Notes under the pieces: generated by a model
Database searches by the model: none
Told to the model about the DNA's origin: nothing
The model's input: the letters and a program-made list of their open reading frames with translations, nothing else
Made by a program: the position numbers and the translations under genes
Assembly (NCBI GenBank): GCA_031280115.1
Contig: JAITHF010000139.1
Span: forward strand, 1 to 12,255
Direction of reading: 5' to 3'
Length of the DNA stretch: 12,255 nt
Origin: Spirochaetaceae bacterium
GTDB taxonomy: Bacteria > Spirochaetota > Spirochaetia > Treponematales > Breznakiellaceae
In this document: positions 1-6,100 of the stretch, piece by piece
How positions within the stretch are numbered: position 1 is the first letter of the stretch
Layout of the letters: each line of letters starts with the position of its first letter

Positions 1-177
1 GACCGCGCCGGTTCCGGTCCGGTGTTCATCCATATTCCGGTGTCAGGCGGGGCAGCGGGGGTCACCACCGCCGGCGCCGGCGCCGGGGACCGCGCGCTGT
101 CTTCCCTTAACGCCTGCGAGGGAGTGGCCCGGGCCTGGGTGCCGTAGGCGCCGGCGCGGGAGTTATCCGGTTCCCGT
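1..177. other. Window-edge open frames, strand unresolved
   Basis: Two frames are open here and share the same GC-rich third-codon positions, so base composition cannot decide between them. On the plus strand, frame 1 runs from the window start to a TAG at 145-147. If real, it is the 3' end of a gene converging on the membrane-protein gene at 178. On the minus strand, an open frame rich in Ala and Pro runs from inside the end of the 178-654 gene to the window edge, but has no convincing ribosome binding site. A possible minus-strand ATG lies near position 30. There is a short GC palindrome with GCCGGCGCC units near 70-90. No family is recognised. Confidence 0.3.
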
Positions 178-654
178 TTAAGAGGAGAGGCCGCCCAGCT
201 TATGGTTAAGCGCAAGCCCTGCAAACGCGGAGAGCGCGTCCCCTGCGGCGATGAGGAGCATAATGCCGCTTACCAGTATGAGCGAGCGCTCCGCGGCGGA
301 GAGGGCGAAGAGCGCGAAAAAAGAGGGGCTTTCTACGGCGTCCGCAGCGGAGGGGATAAACGGTCTGAGGGAAAAGGCGGCCCACCCTATAATCGACACG
401 GCCCCGATGATTTTACCCGCTATATAGAGGGGGAGATAGGCCCTGTATAAAGCCAGACGGATTAAAAGAAAGTACGTCATAAGCGGGAACAGGGCGTTAG
501 GGACCACATAGACCGCGTAAGGGAAAAGCCCTTCCGCGGATGTTCCGGTTCCTGACGGTTCCCGCAGGGGTTCCAGCGCGGCGGCGGCCATAAGGATAAG
601 GCGGATAATATCGTAGATAAACAGGGACGCCCGCAGCGGACCGTATATGTGCAT
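178..654 (-). CDS. Small hypothetical polytopic membrane protein
   Basis: This 158-residue protein is strongly hydrophobic. Four membrane segments are visible at about residues 8-28, 44-66, 72-96 and 122-148, separated by short polar loops such as the Gly/Ser/Thr-rich loop near 32-41. There is no signal-peptide cleavage site and no catalytic motif. The ATG at 654 is preceded by AGGA about 7 bases upstream, a weak ribosome binding site. It ends in TAA at 180-178. The gene sits alone: upstream lies repeat DNA beginning about 33 bp from its start codon, so its promoter must lie in that short gap or in the repeat. I do not recognise the family. It could be a membrane subunit of unknown function or a cell-envelope protein. 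The open frame, start and hydrophobic pattern make a real gene likely. Confidence 0.6.
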   Translation of the reverse strand: MHIYGPLRASLFIYDIIRLILMAAAALEPLREPSGTGTSAEGLFPYAVYVVPNALFPLMTYFLLIRLALYRAYLPLYIAGKIIGAVSIIGWAAFSLRPFIPSAADAVESPSFFALFALSAAERSLILVSGIMLLIAAGDALSAFAGLALNHKLGGLSS

Positions 655-686
655 ATCCGAATCCTAAAGCGCCGCCCCCGCATGGT

Positions 687-936
687 CAACCCCCTGCGGG
701 GGATTCAGGTGCTTCTTGCAGCGAGAGGGTTCGCAATTTTAGTCACCCCCTGCGGGGGATTCAGGTGCTTCTTGCGGCGATAGGGTTCGGACGTTTAGCC
801 ACACCCCCGACGCGGCGCCACTTCGCGCTTTGATACCGTTTGGGGCGCTGCACACGTCGCATTTTGGGGGGGTTTGGGGGGTCTATGACCCCCCATAATG
901 CCTTAAAAGAGGCGCGAAAGCGCCGATAATTTTTAA
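687..936 (+). repeat. Composite palindromic element A-A-B-C, copy 1
   Basis: Two tandem A modules (687-743 and 744-798) each begin with the palindrome CCCCCTGCGGGGG followed by ATTCAGGTGCTTCTTGC. Module B (about 800-866) is the most diverged B copy in the window. Module C holds the hairpin TGGGGGGTC-TAT-GACCCCCCA (875-895), then GGCGC-GAAA-GCGCC (911-924), which is followed by GATAATTTTT and so resembles a terminator on the plus strand. The A end lies 33 bp upstream of the minus-strand membrane-protein gene. The C end leads into array 1. The same order recurs at 5391-5643 and, inverted, at 1829-2017. Confidence 0.85.
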
Positions 937-966
937 TATACCAACAAAGCACGGCAGGAAAACCGG
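937..966 (+). other. Leader of array 1, shared with array 4
   Basis: The AT-rich sequence TATACCAACAAA, followed by a short stretch ending in CAGGAAAA, precedes array 1. Nearly the same words (TATACCAACAAA, then CAGAAAA) precede array 4 at 6065-6090. This suggests a conserved left leader for these two arrays. TATACC looks like a -10 hexamer, but no matching -35 was found, so it is not called a promoter. Confidence 0.5.
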
Positions 967-1197
967 TTTTTTTGCTAGCAAAGTGAGTTTGTTTGCCAGC
1001 AAAATAAGTTTTTTTGCTAGCAAAATAAGTTTATTTGCCAGCAAAATAAAGTTCTTTGCCAGCAAAATAAGTTTATTTGCCAGCAAAATAAGTTTGTTTG
1101 CTAGCAAAATAAGTTTATTTGCCAGCAAAATAAGTTTATTTGCCAGCAAAATAAGTTTATTTGCCAGCAAAATAAGTTTATTTGCCAGCAAAATAAA
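967..1197 (+). repeat. Tandem array 1, eleven 21-bp units
   Basis: Eleven head-to-tail units of exactly 21 bp, built around TTTGCCAGCAAA or the perfect palindrome TTTGCTAGCAAA, with AT-rich spacers such as ATAAGTTTA. The first unit (967-987) is degenerate and the last (1177-1197) ends in CAAAATAAA. Because 21 bp is seven codons, frames stay open on both strands (SLFASKI repeated on plus, LILLANK on minus). There is no ribosome binding site next to any start, so it is read as a DNA repeat rather than a gene. Spacers are not unique, so this is not a CRISPR. Confidence 0.95.
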
Positions 1198-1345
1198 CTA
1201 TCCTGTCCCCGCATAAATCATTGTGTTATAACAAATTATCGGCGCTTCGCGCCTCTTTGAAGAGATGTGGAGGGTCATAGACCCTCCACGCCACCCATAA
1301 AGGCTTCCTGCGCCGCGCCCTTCCGCCGGCGGCTCCGGCGGGCGT
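1198..1345 (+). repeat. Inter-array scaffold between arrays 1 and 2
   Basis: It begins with CTATCCTGTCCCC and ATAAATCATTGT, the same right flank found after arrays 2 and 3. Three consecutive hairpins follow: GGCGC-TTC-GCGCC near 1243, a CTCTT/AAGAG dyad, and GTGGAGGGTC-ATA-GACCCTCCAC (1267-1289). The segment GGCTTCCTGCGCCGCGCCC is the inverse of module B. The GC-rich CCGCCGGCGG/CTCCGGCGG stretch leads into array 2. Confidence 0.85.
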
Positions 1346-1513
1346 TTTGTTGGAACCAACCGAACCTTTGTTGGAACCAACCGAACTCTTGTTGGAACCA
1401 ACCGAACCTTTGTTGGAACCAACCGAACCTTTGTTGGAACCAACCAGCCTTTTGTTTGATCCAACAGAACTCATATTTGTTCCAACCAGCCTTTTGTTTG
1501 CCAGCAAAATAAA
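1346..1513 (+). repeat. Tandem array 2, eight 21-bp units
   Basis: Eight units of exactly 21 bp start at 1346, 1367, 1388, 1409, 1430, 1451, 1472 and 1493. The first five carry GTTGGAACCAAC, a dyad with a 2-bp centre. Units six and seven are degenerate but keep the length. The last unit is not of this type: it is a perfect array-1 unit with TTTGCCAGCAAAATAAA, directly followed by the shared right flank. Open frames encode CWNQPNL-type repeats on plus, with no start signal. Confidence 0.95.
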
Positions 1514-1662
1514 CTATCCTGTCCCCAGATAAATCATTGTTTTATAATGACTTACCGGCGCTTCGCGCCTCTTTTAAAAGTTTTTGGGGGAACCAGTTCC
1601 CCCAAACCCCCAACCAACGGCTTCCTGCCTCGCGCCCTTCCGCCTGCGGCTCCGGCGGACGT
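1514..1662 (+). repeat. Inter-array scaffold between arrays 2 and 3
   Basis: Same order as the scaffold at 1198-1345: CTATCCTGTCCCC, ATAAATCATTGT, GGCGC-TTC-GCGCC. The third hairpin is replaced by a different one of the same position and length, TTTGGGGGAA-CCAG-TTCCCCCAAA (1583-1606). It then runs through the inverse of module B (GGCTTCCTGCCTCGCGCCC) into CTCCGGCGGACG before array 3. Confidence 0.85.
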
Positions 1663-1788
1663 TATTTTGGCGCCGCGGAAACTTTATTCGGGGTCAAAAA
1701 CAACTTATTCGGGAGCCCGAATAACTTATTCGGGGTCAAAAACAACTTATTCGGGGGCCCGAACAACTTATTCGGGATACAAAATAAA
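1663..1788 (+). repeat. Tandem array 3, six 21-bp units
   Basis: A degenerate unit at 1663-1683 is followed by five units at 1684, 1705, 1726, 1747 and 1768. Two unit types alternate: TTCGGGGTCAAAAAC and TTCGGG(A/G)GCCCGAA, the latter a strong dyad. The pattern is therefore a 42-bp dimer. The last unit ends in CAAAATAAA like those of arrays 1 and 2. Plus-strand frames read FGVKNNL and FGSPNNL, again without a convincing start. Confidence 0.92.
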
Positions 1789-2017
1789 CTATCCTGTCCC
1801 CAGATAAATCATTGTTTTATAATGACTTACCGGCGCTTCGCGCCTCTTTTAAGAGATGTGGAGGGTCATAGACCCTCCACGCCACCCATAAAGGCGACTT
1901 GTGCAGCGCCGCTAACGCCATCGAAGCGCTCTGAGGCGCCGCTTCTGGGTTGTGACTAAAATTGCGAACCCTCTCGCCGCGAGAAGCACTTAAAACAGCC
2001 TTCGGCTGCGCAGGGGG
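1789..2017 (-). repeat. Shared right flank and composite element copy 2 (C-B-A)
   Basis: CTATCCTGTCCCC and ATAAATCATTGT form the shared right flank. After them comes an inverted copy of the composite element: GGCGC-TTC-GCGCC near 1832, GTGGAGGGTC-ATA-GACCCTCCAC (1858-1880), module B in reverse, then module A in reverse ending in GCAGGGGG at 2017. The first base of the A palindrome directly abuts the stop codon (2020-2018) of the nucleoside kinase. With copy 1 at 687-936 it forms long inverted repeats around arrays 1-3. Confidence 0.85.
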
Positions 2018-3694
2018 CTAGTATTTGAATTCGCTCTCGCCGATGAACTCCCTCAAAATGCTCTGCCCGGGCACATACTGCGGCGGTATGGGGGCAAAGT
2101 TCTCAAGAAACGAACTGAGCCGCGCCGCTTCAGCGTATTCGGCGCTGCCGGGTTTCACAGAACGAAGGATCGGGTCAGCGTAAAACTTCAGCACCGCAAG
2201 CTCGTAACTCAGCGCCGAGTTGAACGCGAAGTCCGCGCCGTTCTGAAAGGGGAAAATATACTTCCATTCGCCCCGCTGGACGCTGGGCCACATCTTGATC
2301 GTCTCCGCGGCGCCTACGGCCCGGAACTGGTAATCCCGCACAAGGCGGCGCAAAAGCCGGTTGTCAGTGGTGGGAATACGGTTGTGGTCGTCAAGATTAA
2401 GCTGGGTGAGGGCGGAAACATAGAGCTTGAACGCGGACTCTTTTGGGATGTCTTGGATGAGCGCGTCATTGAGGCCGTGAATACCCTCCACAATGAGCAT
2501 GCTCCGGCTCCCAAGGCGTATGGTCTTGCCCCCTTCCCGCCGCCTGCCGGTCTTAAAGTCGTAAACAGGAAGGGTTGCCTCCCGCCCCTTGAAGAGCGAG
2601 GCAAGCTGCTGGTTGAAATAGGGGACATCCAGCGCGGAAAGGCACTCATAGTCCGGCTCGCCTTTCTCGTCCCGGGGCGTTTTGTCAGAGTTCACATAGT
2701 AATTGTCCAAACTCACCGCTATAGGCTCTATGCCCATGACTTTAAGCTCTATAGAAAGCCGCTTGGCCGTGGTGGTCTTGCCGGAACTTGAGGGCCCTGC
2801 GATAAGCACCACCTTGAGGGCGCCTTGGCGCTCGCTTATCTTGTCCGCGATATGCCCGATGGTTTTCGATTGAAACGCTTCGGCAACCTGTATATACGCT
2901 TTAACCGCCCGCTCCCGTACCAGGCGGTTAAGGTGGCCTGCCGCTTGAACCCCCTGATCCCTGCTCCATTTCTTGTGTTCGTTGTACACTGCGAAGATTT
3001 TGGGGCTGTCCTCAAAGGGCTCCATCTTGTGCATCCCCCCGGCTCCGGGGAAGCAGAGGAGCAGGCCGTCCTGATACGCCGCCACGTCGAACACCTTGAG
3101 AAAGCCCGTGCGCGGAACCAAAGGCTGCACGTAGAGGTCGGTAAAGCCGCCGCACTGGTTGACCTTGACCGCAGAGCCGCCGCGCTCGTCCAAAAGAAGT
3201 TTCGTGTCGGTCTGGCTGTTACGCTCAAAAAGCGCAAGCGCTTGGGCGTAGGCCATATACCGGTAGTTTATAGGGAGGTCCTGCGCCGCAAGCCCGCCCA
3301 TCTTGTCTTTAAGGCTCCGGGCGTCTTCCGCGCTCGGGGCTTTGCCGTCGGCAAACGTATAGTAATAGGTATTGCCCAAAGAATGGCCCACATAGAGGCG
3401 CCGGTCAGGGAACAGGTCTTTTGAGGCTATCGCAAGAAGGTACGCAAGGGACCTGCGGTAGATCATAACCCCTTCAGGGGAAAAGAGCGCCACAGGCTCA
3501 AGGGCCGAGTCTATCTCAAGGCGCGCGGAAAGCGGAAGGATTTCGTTGTTCGCCTTCACCGCCGCAAGGCCCCCCTCAGCCGGCGCCAAACGGGGCGCGA
3601 ACGCGCTAAAGGGCGTGCCGAAAGGGCAGGTAAGGGCGCCGCCGCCGTTGGCAAACGTTACGGTTATATCGTTCATATCGTTTATATCGTTCAT
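2018..3694 (-). CDS. Nucleoside (uridine-type) kinase with TGS and ThrRS-like N-terminal domains
   Basis: A protein of about 558 residues. Residues about 10-70 look like a TGS domain. Residues about 78-260 resemble the second additional domain of threonyl-tRNA synthetase (the segment around HSLGNTYYYTF). Residues from about 290 form a uridine kinase/phosphoribulokinase P-loop domain with Walker A GPSSSGKT near 300-307, DNYYVNSD, the PVYDF motif and LIVEGIHGLND. The family phosphorylates nucleosides in the cytoplasm; the exact substrate cannot be read here. Two in-frame starts exist: GTG at 3700 lies only 2 bases from AAGGAG, while ATG at 3694 has a normal 8-base gap and is chosen. The N-terminus repeats NDI/NDM because of a 9-bp repeat. 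It starts 38 bp after accA ends and is probably the last operon gene. Its stop codon abuts a repeat element. Confidence 0.88.
   Translation of the reverse strand: MNDINDMNDITVTFANGGGALTCPFGTPFSAFAPRLAPAEGGLAAVKANNEILPLSARLEIDSALEPVALFSPEGVMIYRRSLAYLLAIASKDLFPDRRLYVGHSLGNTYYYTFADGKAPSAEDARSLKDKMGGLAAQDLPINYRYMAYAQALALFERNSQTDTKLLLDERGGSAVKVNQCGGFTDLYVQPLVPRTGFLKVFDVAAYQDGLLLCFPGAGGMHKMEPFEDSPKIFAVYNEHKKWSRDQGVQAAGHLNRLVRERAVKAYIQVAEAFQSKTIGHIADKISERQGALKVVLIAGPSSSGKTTTAKRLSIELKVMGIEPIAVSLDNYYVNSDKTPRDEKGEPDYECLSALDVPYFNQQLASLFKGREATLPVYDFKTGRRREGGKTIRLGSRSMLIVEGIHGLNDALIQDIPKESAFKLYVSALTQLNLDDHNRIPTTDNRLLRRLVRDYQFRAVGAAETIKMWPSVQRGEWKYIFPFQNGADFAFNSALSYELAVLKFYADPILRSVKPGSAEYAEAARLSSFLENFAPIPPQYVPGQSILREFIGESEFKY
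3665..3694 (-). repeat. 9-bp in-frame repeat at kinase N-terminus
   Basis: AACGATATA/AACGATATG occurs three times in a row right after the start codon, coding for the Asn-Asp-Ile/Met triplets. Copy-number change would lengthen the N-terminus without shifting the frame. Confidence 0.8.
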
Positions 3695-3702
3695 AATCAC
3701 TG

Positions 3703-3708
3703 CTCCTT
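3703..3708 (-). promoter_or_regulatory. Ribosome binding site AAGGAG of the nucleoside kinase
   Basis: AAGGAG lies 8 bases before the ATG at 3694 and 2 bases before the GTG at 3700. The spacing favours the ATG. Just upstream is CCCCGGGG, a short palindrome in the 38-bp accA-kinase gap. No terminator is seen in the gap. Confidence 0.7.
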
Positions 3709-3732
3709 TTTTATATGCCCCGGGGTTTCGCT

Positions 3733-4557
3733 CTAGGGAGCGGGGCTTGTTCCGCTAGGCCCGCCCCCGCTGTCAGAGAAAACCCCGATAGAGCGGAACT
3801 TCTGGTACCGTTTCTGGAGAAGGGCGTCAATATCAATGTGCGAAAGCCGGGCAATGGTGCTGAGGAGATAGGCTTTAAGGCGCTCCGCCGTGTCAATCAC
3901 CCCCAGTTCCGGTATGATAGCGTCGCATATACCGAAATCCCGGACCTCTTCGGCGCGTATCTTCATAAGCCGGGCCGCCTCGATTTCCCTTGACCCGTCT
4001 TTCCACAGAATAGACGCGAACCCTCTGGGGGAAATAATCGAGAACACCGCGTTTTCCAGCATAGCAAGCTCGTCGCAGACCCCCAGGGCAAGGGCGCCGC
4101 CGGACCCGCCCTCTCCCAGGACCACCGAGATTACGGGTGTTCGCAAGTTCATAAACGCCATGAGGCTGCGGGCTATGGCTTCGCTCTGCCCCCGCTCTTC
4201 GGCGCCGACCCCGCAGAACGCGCCGGGGGTGTCAATAAAGGCGATAACCGGCCTATGAAACTTCTCCGCCTGCCGCGCAAGGCGCAGAGCTTTGCGGTAG
4301 CCTTCAGGGTGGGGCATGGCGCAGTTCGTGCGCTCCAGTTCTTCCACCGTGCGGGGCCGGGCCTGGGCCAGAACCGTAACCGGCGTGTCTTCCAGCATGC
4401 CGATACCGCCAAGCACCGCAGGGTCGTCCCCGTAGGCCCGGTCCCCGCTCAATTCGGTAAACTCGCTCACAATGGCCGGAAGGTAATCATACACCGACGC
4501 TTTTTTGCCAAGGCCCCGCAGGAGCGAAAGCCGCTCTTCAAGAGATAACCGGGGCAT
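3733..4557 (-). CDS. accA: Acetyl-CoA carboxylase carboxyltransferase subunit alpha
   Basis: A 274-residue protein with the AccA crotonase fold. It forms the carboxyltransferase with AccD, moving the carboxyl group from carboxybiotin to acetyl-CoA to make malonyl-CoA for fatty-acid synthesis. Visible family motifs: ELSGDRAYGDDPAVLGGI near 35-52, MPHPEGYRKALRL at 81-93, FIDTPGAFCGVGAEERGQSE at 107-126, the glycine-rich GEGGSGGALA at 148-157 (oxyanion loop) and ISPRGFASILWKD at 175-187. It is shorter than the roughly 317-residue E. coli protein, mainly at the N-terminus, as in many non-enterobacterial AccA. The C-terminal tail is Gly/Ser/Pro-rich. Its ATG overlaps the accD stop (TAATG), so translation is probably coupled and the two subunits made in equal amounts. 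A kinase gene follows. Confidence 0.95.
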   Translation of the reverse strand: MPRLSLEERLSLLRGLGKKASVYDYLPAIVSEFTELSGDRAYGDDPAVLGGIGMLEDTPVTVLAQARPRTVEELERTNCAMPHPEGYRKALRLARQAEKFHRPVIAFIDTPGAFCGVGAEERGQSEAIARSLMAFMNLRTPVISVVLGEGGSGGALALGVCDELAMLENAVFSIISPRGFASILWKDGSREIEAARLMKIRAEEVRDFGICDAIIPELGVIDTAERLKAYLLSTIARLSHIDIDALLQKRYQKFRSIGVFSDSGGGPSGTSPAP

Positions 4558-5339
4558 TAAGGGTTCCTCCTTTGATACCCGTGCATACGGATAAGGCGGG
4601 CAAGGACGCTCCGCTGGTTGTGCCGCGGCACGATAAGGTCAACAAAGCCCTTTTCCCGGACGAACTCGGCGGTCTGGAAGTTTTCGGGCAGCCGGGCGCC
4701 CAGGGTGTCTTGAATGACCCGCTTGCCGGCGAAGCCGATGAGCGCCCCCGGTTCGGCCATGATAATGTCCCCCAAAGAGGCGAAAGACGCGGCAACCCCG
4801 CCTGTGGTGGGGTCGGTCAGCACGGCTATATAGAGGGCGCCGGCCTCGCTGTGGCGGGCTGCGGCGCCGGCGGTTTTGGCCATCTGCATAAGGGAGAAGA
4901 TGCCTTCCTGCATTCTGGCCCCGCCGGACGCGGTGAACAGCACTACCGGCAGTTTTTGTTCCGCGCCGCGCTCGAAGGCTCTGGTTATCTTTTCGCCTGC
5001 CGCGCTTCCCATGCTTCCCATCATAAAGGCGCTTTCCATGACGCCTATAATGACCGGATAGCCCAGTATGGCGGCGCTGCCGGTTATTACCGCTTCATTC
5101 GCGCCGGTTTTTTCTTGGAGCTGCCGGATTTTTTCTTCATAGCCGGGGAAGTTAAGGGGGTTTTGGGATACCAGCCCTTCATCGAAGGCCGCGAAGGTTT
5201 CCCGGTCGGCGATGAAGCCGATACGTTCTTTCCATGATAGTCTGGCGTGATACCCGCAGGCGCCGCAGACGCTGCGGTTTGCGGCAAAGGTATCAGCCGG
5301 CGTGGTTCCCCCGCAGCGGGGGCAGATAAAATCAGTCAT
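4557..5339 (-). CDS. accD: Acetyl-CoA carboxylase carboxyltransferase subunit beta
   Basis: A 260-residue protein. The N-terminal zinc ribbon is complete: C6-x2-C9 and C25-x2-C28. The carboxyltransferase core shows GSMGSAAGEKI at about 108-118, SGGARMQEG at 138-146, GGVAASFASLGD at 180-191 and GFAGKRVI at 202-209. With AccA it makes malonyl-CoA in the cytoplasm. Biotin carboxylase and BCCP genes are not in the window. The start at 5339 is the only good ATG before the zinc ribbon. Its ribosome binding site is weak: only GGTAAAAAATT precedes it. It is the first gene of the accD-accA-kinase operon. Only 51 bp separate its start from repeat DNA at 5391, so the promoter is either in those 51 bp or inside the repeat; no clear hexamers were found. 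Confidence 0.96.
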   Translation of the reverse strand: MTDFICPRCGGTTPADTFAANRSVCGACGYHARLSWKERIGFIADRETFAAFDEGLVSQNPLNFPGYEEKIRQLQEKTGANEAVITGSAAILGYPVIIGVMESAFMMGSMGSAAGEKITRAFERGAEQKLPVVLFTASGGARMQEGIFSLMQMAKTAGAAARHSEAGALYIAVLTDPTTGGVAASFASLGDIIMAEPGALIGFAGKRVIQDTLGARLPENFQTAEFVREKGFVDLIVPRHNQRSVLARLIRMHGYQRRNP

Positions 5340-5390
5340 AATTTTTTACCCATCAATAAGTTTCAAGATACCGCCAAACCCAAAACAAAG

Positions 5391-5643
5391 CAACCCCCTG
5401 CGGGCAGCCGGAGGCTGTTTTACGTGCTTCTTGCGGCGAGCGGGTTTGCACGTTTAGTCACCCCCTGCGGGGGATTCAGGTGCTTCTTGCGGCGAGAGGG
5501 TTCGCAATTTTAGTCACAACCCAGAAGCGGCGCCTCAGCGGGCTTTGATAACGCACGGGCGCAGCGCAGGAAGCCTTTAGGGGAGGTTTGGAGGGTCTAT
5601 GACCCTCCAAATTCTCTTAAAAGAGGCGCGAAAGCGCCGATAA
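5391..5643 (+). repeat. Composite palindromic element A-A-B-C, copy 3
   Basis: The first A module (5391-5458) has its opening palindrome replaced by CCCCCTGCGGGCAGCCGGAGGCTG. The second (5459-5515) is near-identical to 688-743. Module B (5519-5579) contains GCGCCTCAGCGGGC and GGGCGCAGCGCAGGAAGCC. Module C has the 11-bp hairpin TTTGGAGGGTC-TAT-GACCCTCCAAA (5587-5611) and GGCGC-GAAA-GCGCC near 5625-5638, followed by GATAAAAAA. This is the cleanest full copy. The A end faces accD and the C end faces array 4. Confidence 0.87.
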
Positions 5644-5685
5644 AAAAGCGCACGCGAAGCGCAGCGCGTAAAAAACGCAGGGGGG
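5644..5685. repeat. GCGC-rich tail after module C
   Basis: AAGCGCACGCGAAGCGCAGCGC matches the GCGCAAGCGCAGCGCAGCGC tail that follows module C at 9351, 11855 and 12130. It is probably an optional end segment of the same element. Confidence 0.6.
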
Positions 5686-5714
5686 TTGATAAACCATAAG
5701 TTAGGTGGTATTGT
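5686..5714 (+). promoter_or_regulatory. Candidate sigma-70 promoter
   Basis: TTGATA (5686-5691) and TATTGT (5709-5714) are separated by 17 bp. The first matches 5 of 6 and the second 4 of 6 consensus bases. It would transcribe rightward through the structured segment 5746-5871. No open reading frame with a good start follows closely. Confidence 0.25.
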
Positions 5715-5871
5715 TATGATATTATGTTGAAACGTAGCAGTACCGCGTTTTCGTTAGGGCGCAGTTTGGCCGAAAACGACAAACGACAAACGACAAACGA
5801 CAAACGACAAACAATTATGGGGGCGGTTTTGGCTTTGTCAAGCCCTCTCCGCCGGAATCCGGTCATTTTTT
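5715..5871 (+). ncRNA. Possible small structured RNA
   Basis: Downstream of the candidate promoter is a perfect 8-bp stem CGTTTTCG (5746-5753) / CGAAAACG (5771-5778) with a 17-base loop. Five CGACAAA repeats follow, then a nested hairpin: outer GGCGG (5822-5826)/CCGCC (5849-5853), a symmetric 4x4 internal loop, inner GGCTT (5831-5835)/AAGCC (5840-5844) with loop TGTC. CCGG-AAT-CCGG (5852-5862) followed by TCA and six T could be an alternative terminator stem that competes with the outer stem. No known RNA family is recognised. Confidence 0.25.
5777..5811 (+). repeat. Five tandem CGACAAA heptamers
   Basis: Five perfect 7-bp copies occur in a row. Seven is one third of the 21-bp unit found in the larger arrays. 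Confidence 0.92.
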
Positions 5872-5885
5872 AATATATTTCCCAG

Positions 5886-5975
5886 CCTTTTTTTCTTTTT
5901 TTTCTTTTCTTTCTTTCTATATATATTCCCGTTTCGCTTTCTTTACTTTTTCCGCTCCTTCCGGGCTCATCAGAA
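5886..5975. other. Pyrimidine-rich tract with an AT stretch
   Basis: 33 uninterrupted C/T bases (5886-5918), then ATATATAT, then a second mostly C/T stretch to about 5975. The base bias is unlike anything else in the window. Mirror-like T/C tracts of this length can form triplex (H-DNA) structures; that is inference. The minus strand codes for Lys/Glu-rich residues here, without a supported gene. Confidence 0.75.
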
Positions 5976-6100
5976 AGGCGGCGCAAGGCGTGTTTGGGGC
6001 AGGCTCAACAGGCAGGCCGGAGCATACAGCACTATCCCGCAGCAAACCGTATGCTATGCTTGAATATACCAACAAACCGCAGACAGAAAAGTCTGAATTT

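Noticed and set aside
863..881. G-quadruplex
   Set aside because: Only two G-tracts occur close together before the C-rich arm; pairing into the hairpin is the simpler structure.
903..940. Intrinsic terminator of a plus-strand gene
   Set aside because: The hairpin plus T-run looks right, but no plus-strand gene precedes it and the same hairpin recurs as module C elsewhere, so it is better described as part of the element.
967..1197. CRISPR array
   Set aside because: The period is constant at 21 bp, there are no unique spacers of 25-40 bp, and no cas gene is present.
1198..1507. Minus-strand proteins with repeated GTNKSSVGSNK-like residues
   Set aside because: They are translations of array 2 and its flank. 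There is no ribosome binding site, and several frames are open simply because 21 bp is a multiple of three.
2825..3424. Plus-strand frame of about 200 residues opposite the nucleoside kinase
   Set aside because: It is antisense to a gene with clear family motifs. Long opposite frames are expected at this GC content.
4572..5237. Plus-strand frame of about 220 residues opposite accD
   Set aside because: It is antisense to the conserved carboxyltransferase domain, with no start signal and no recognisable motif.
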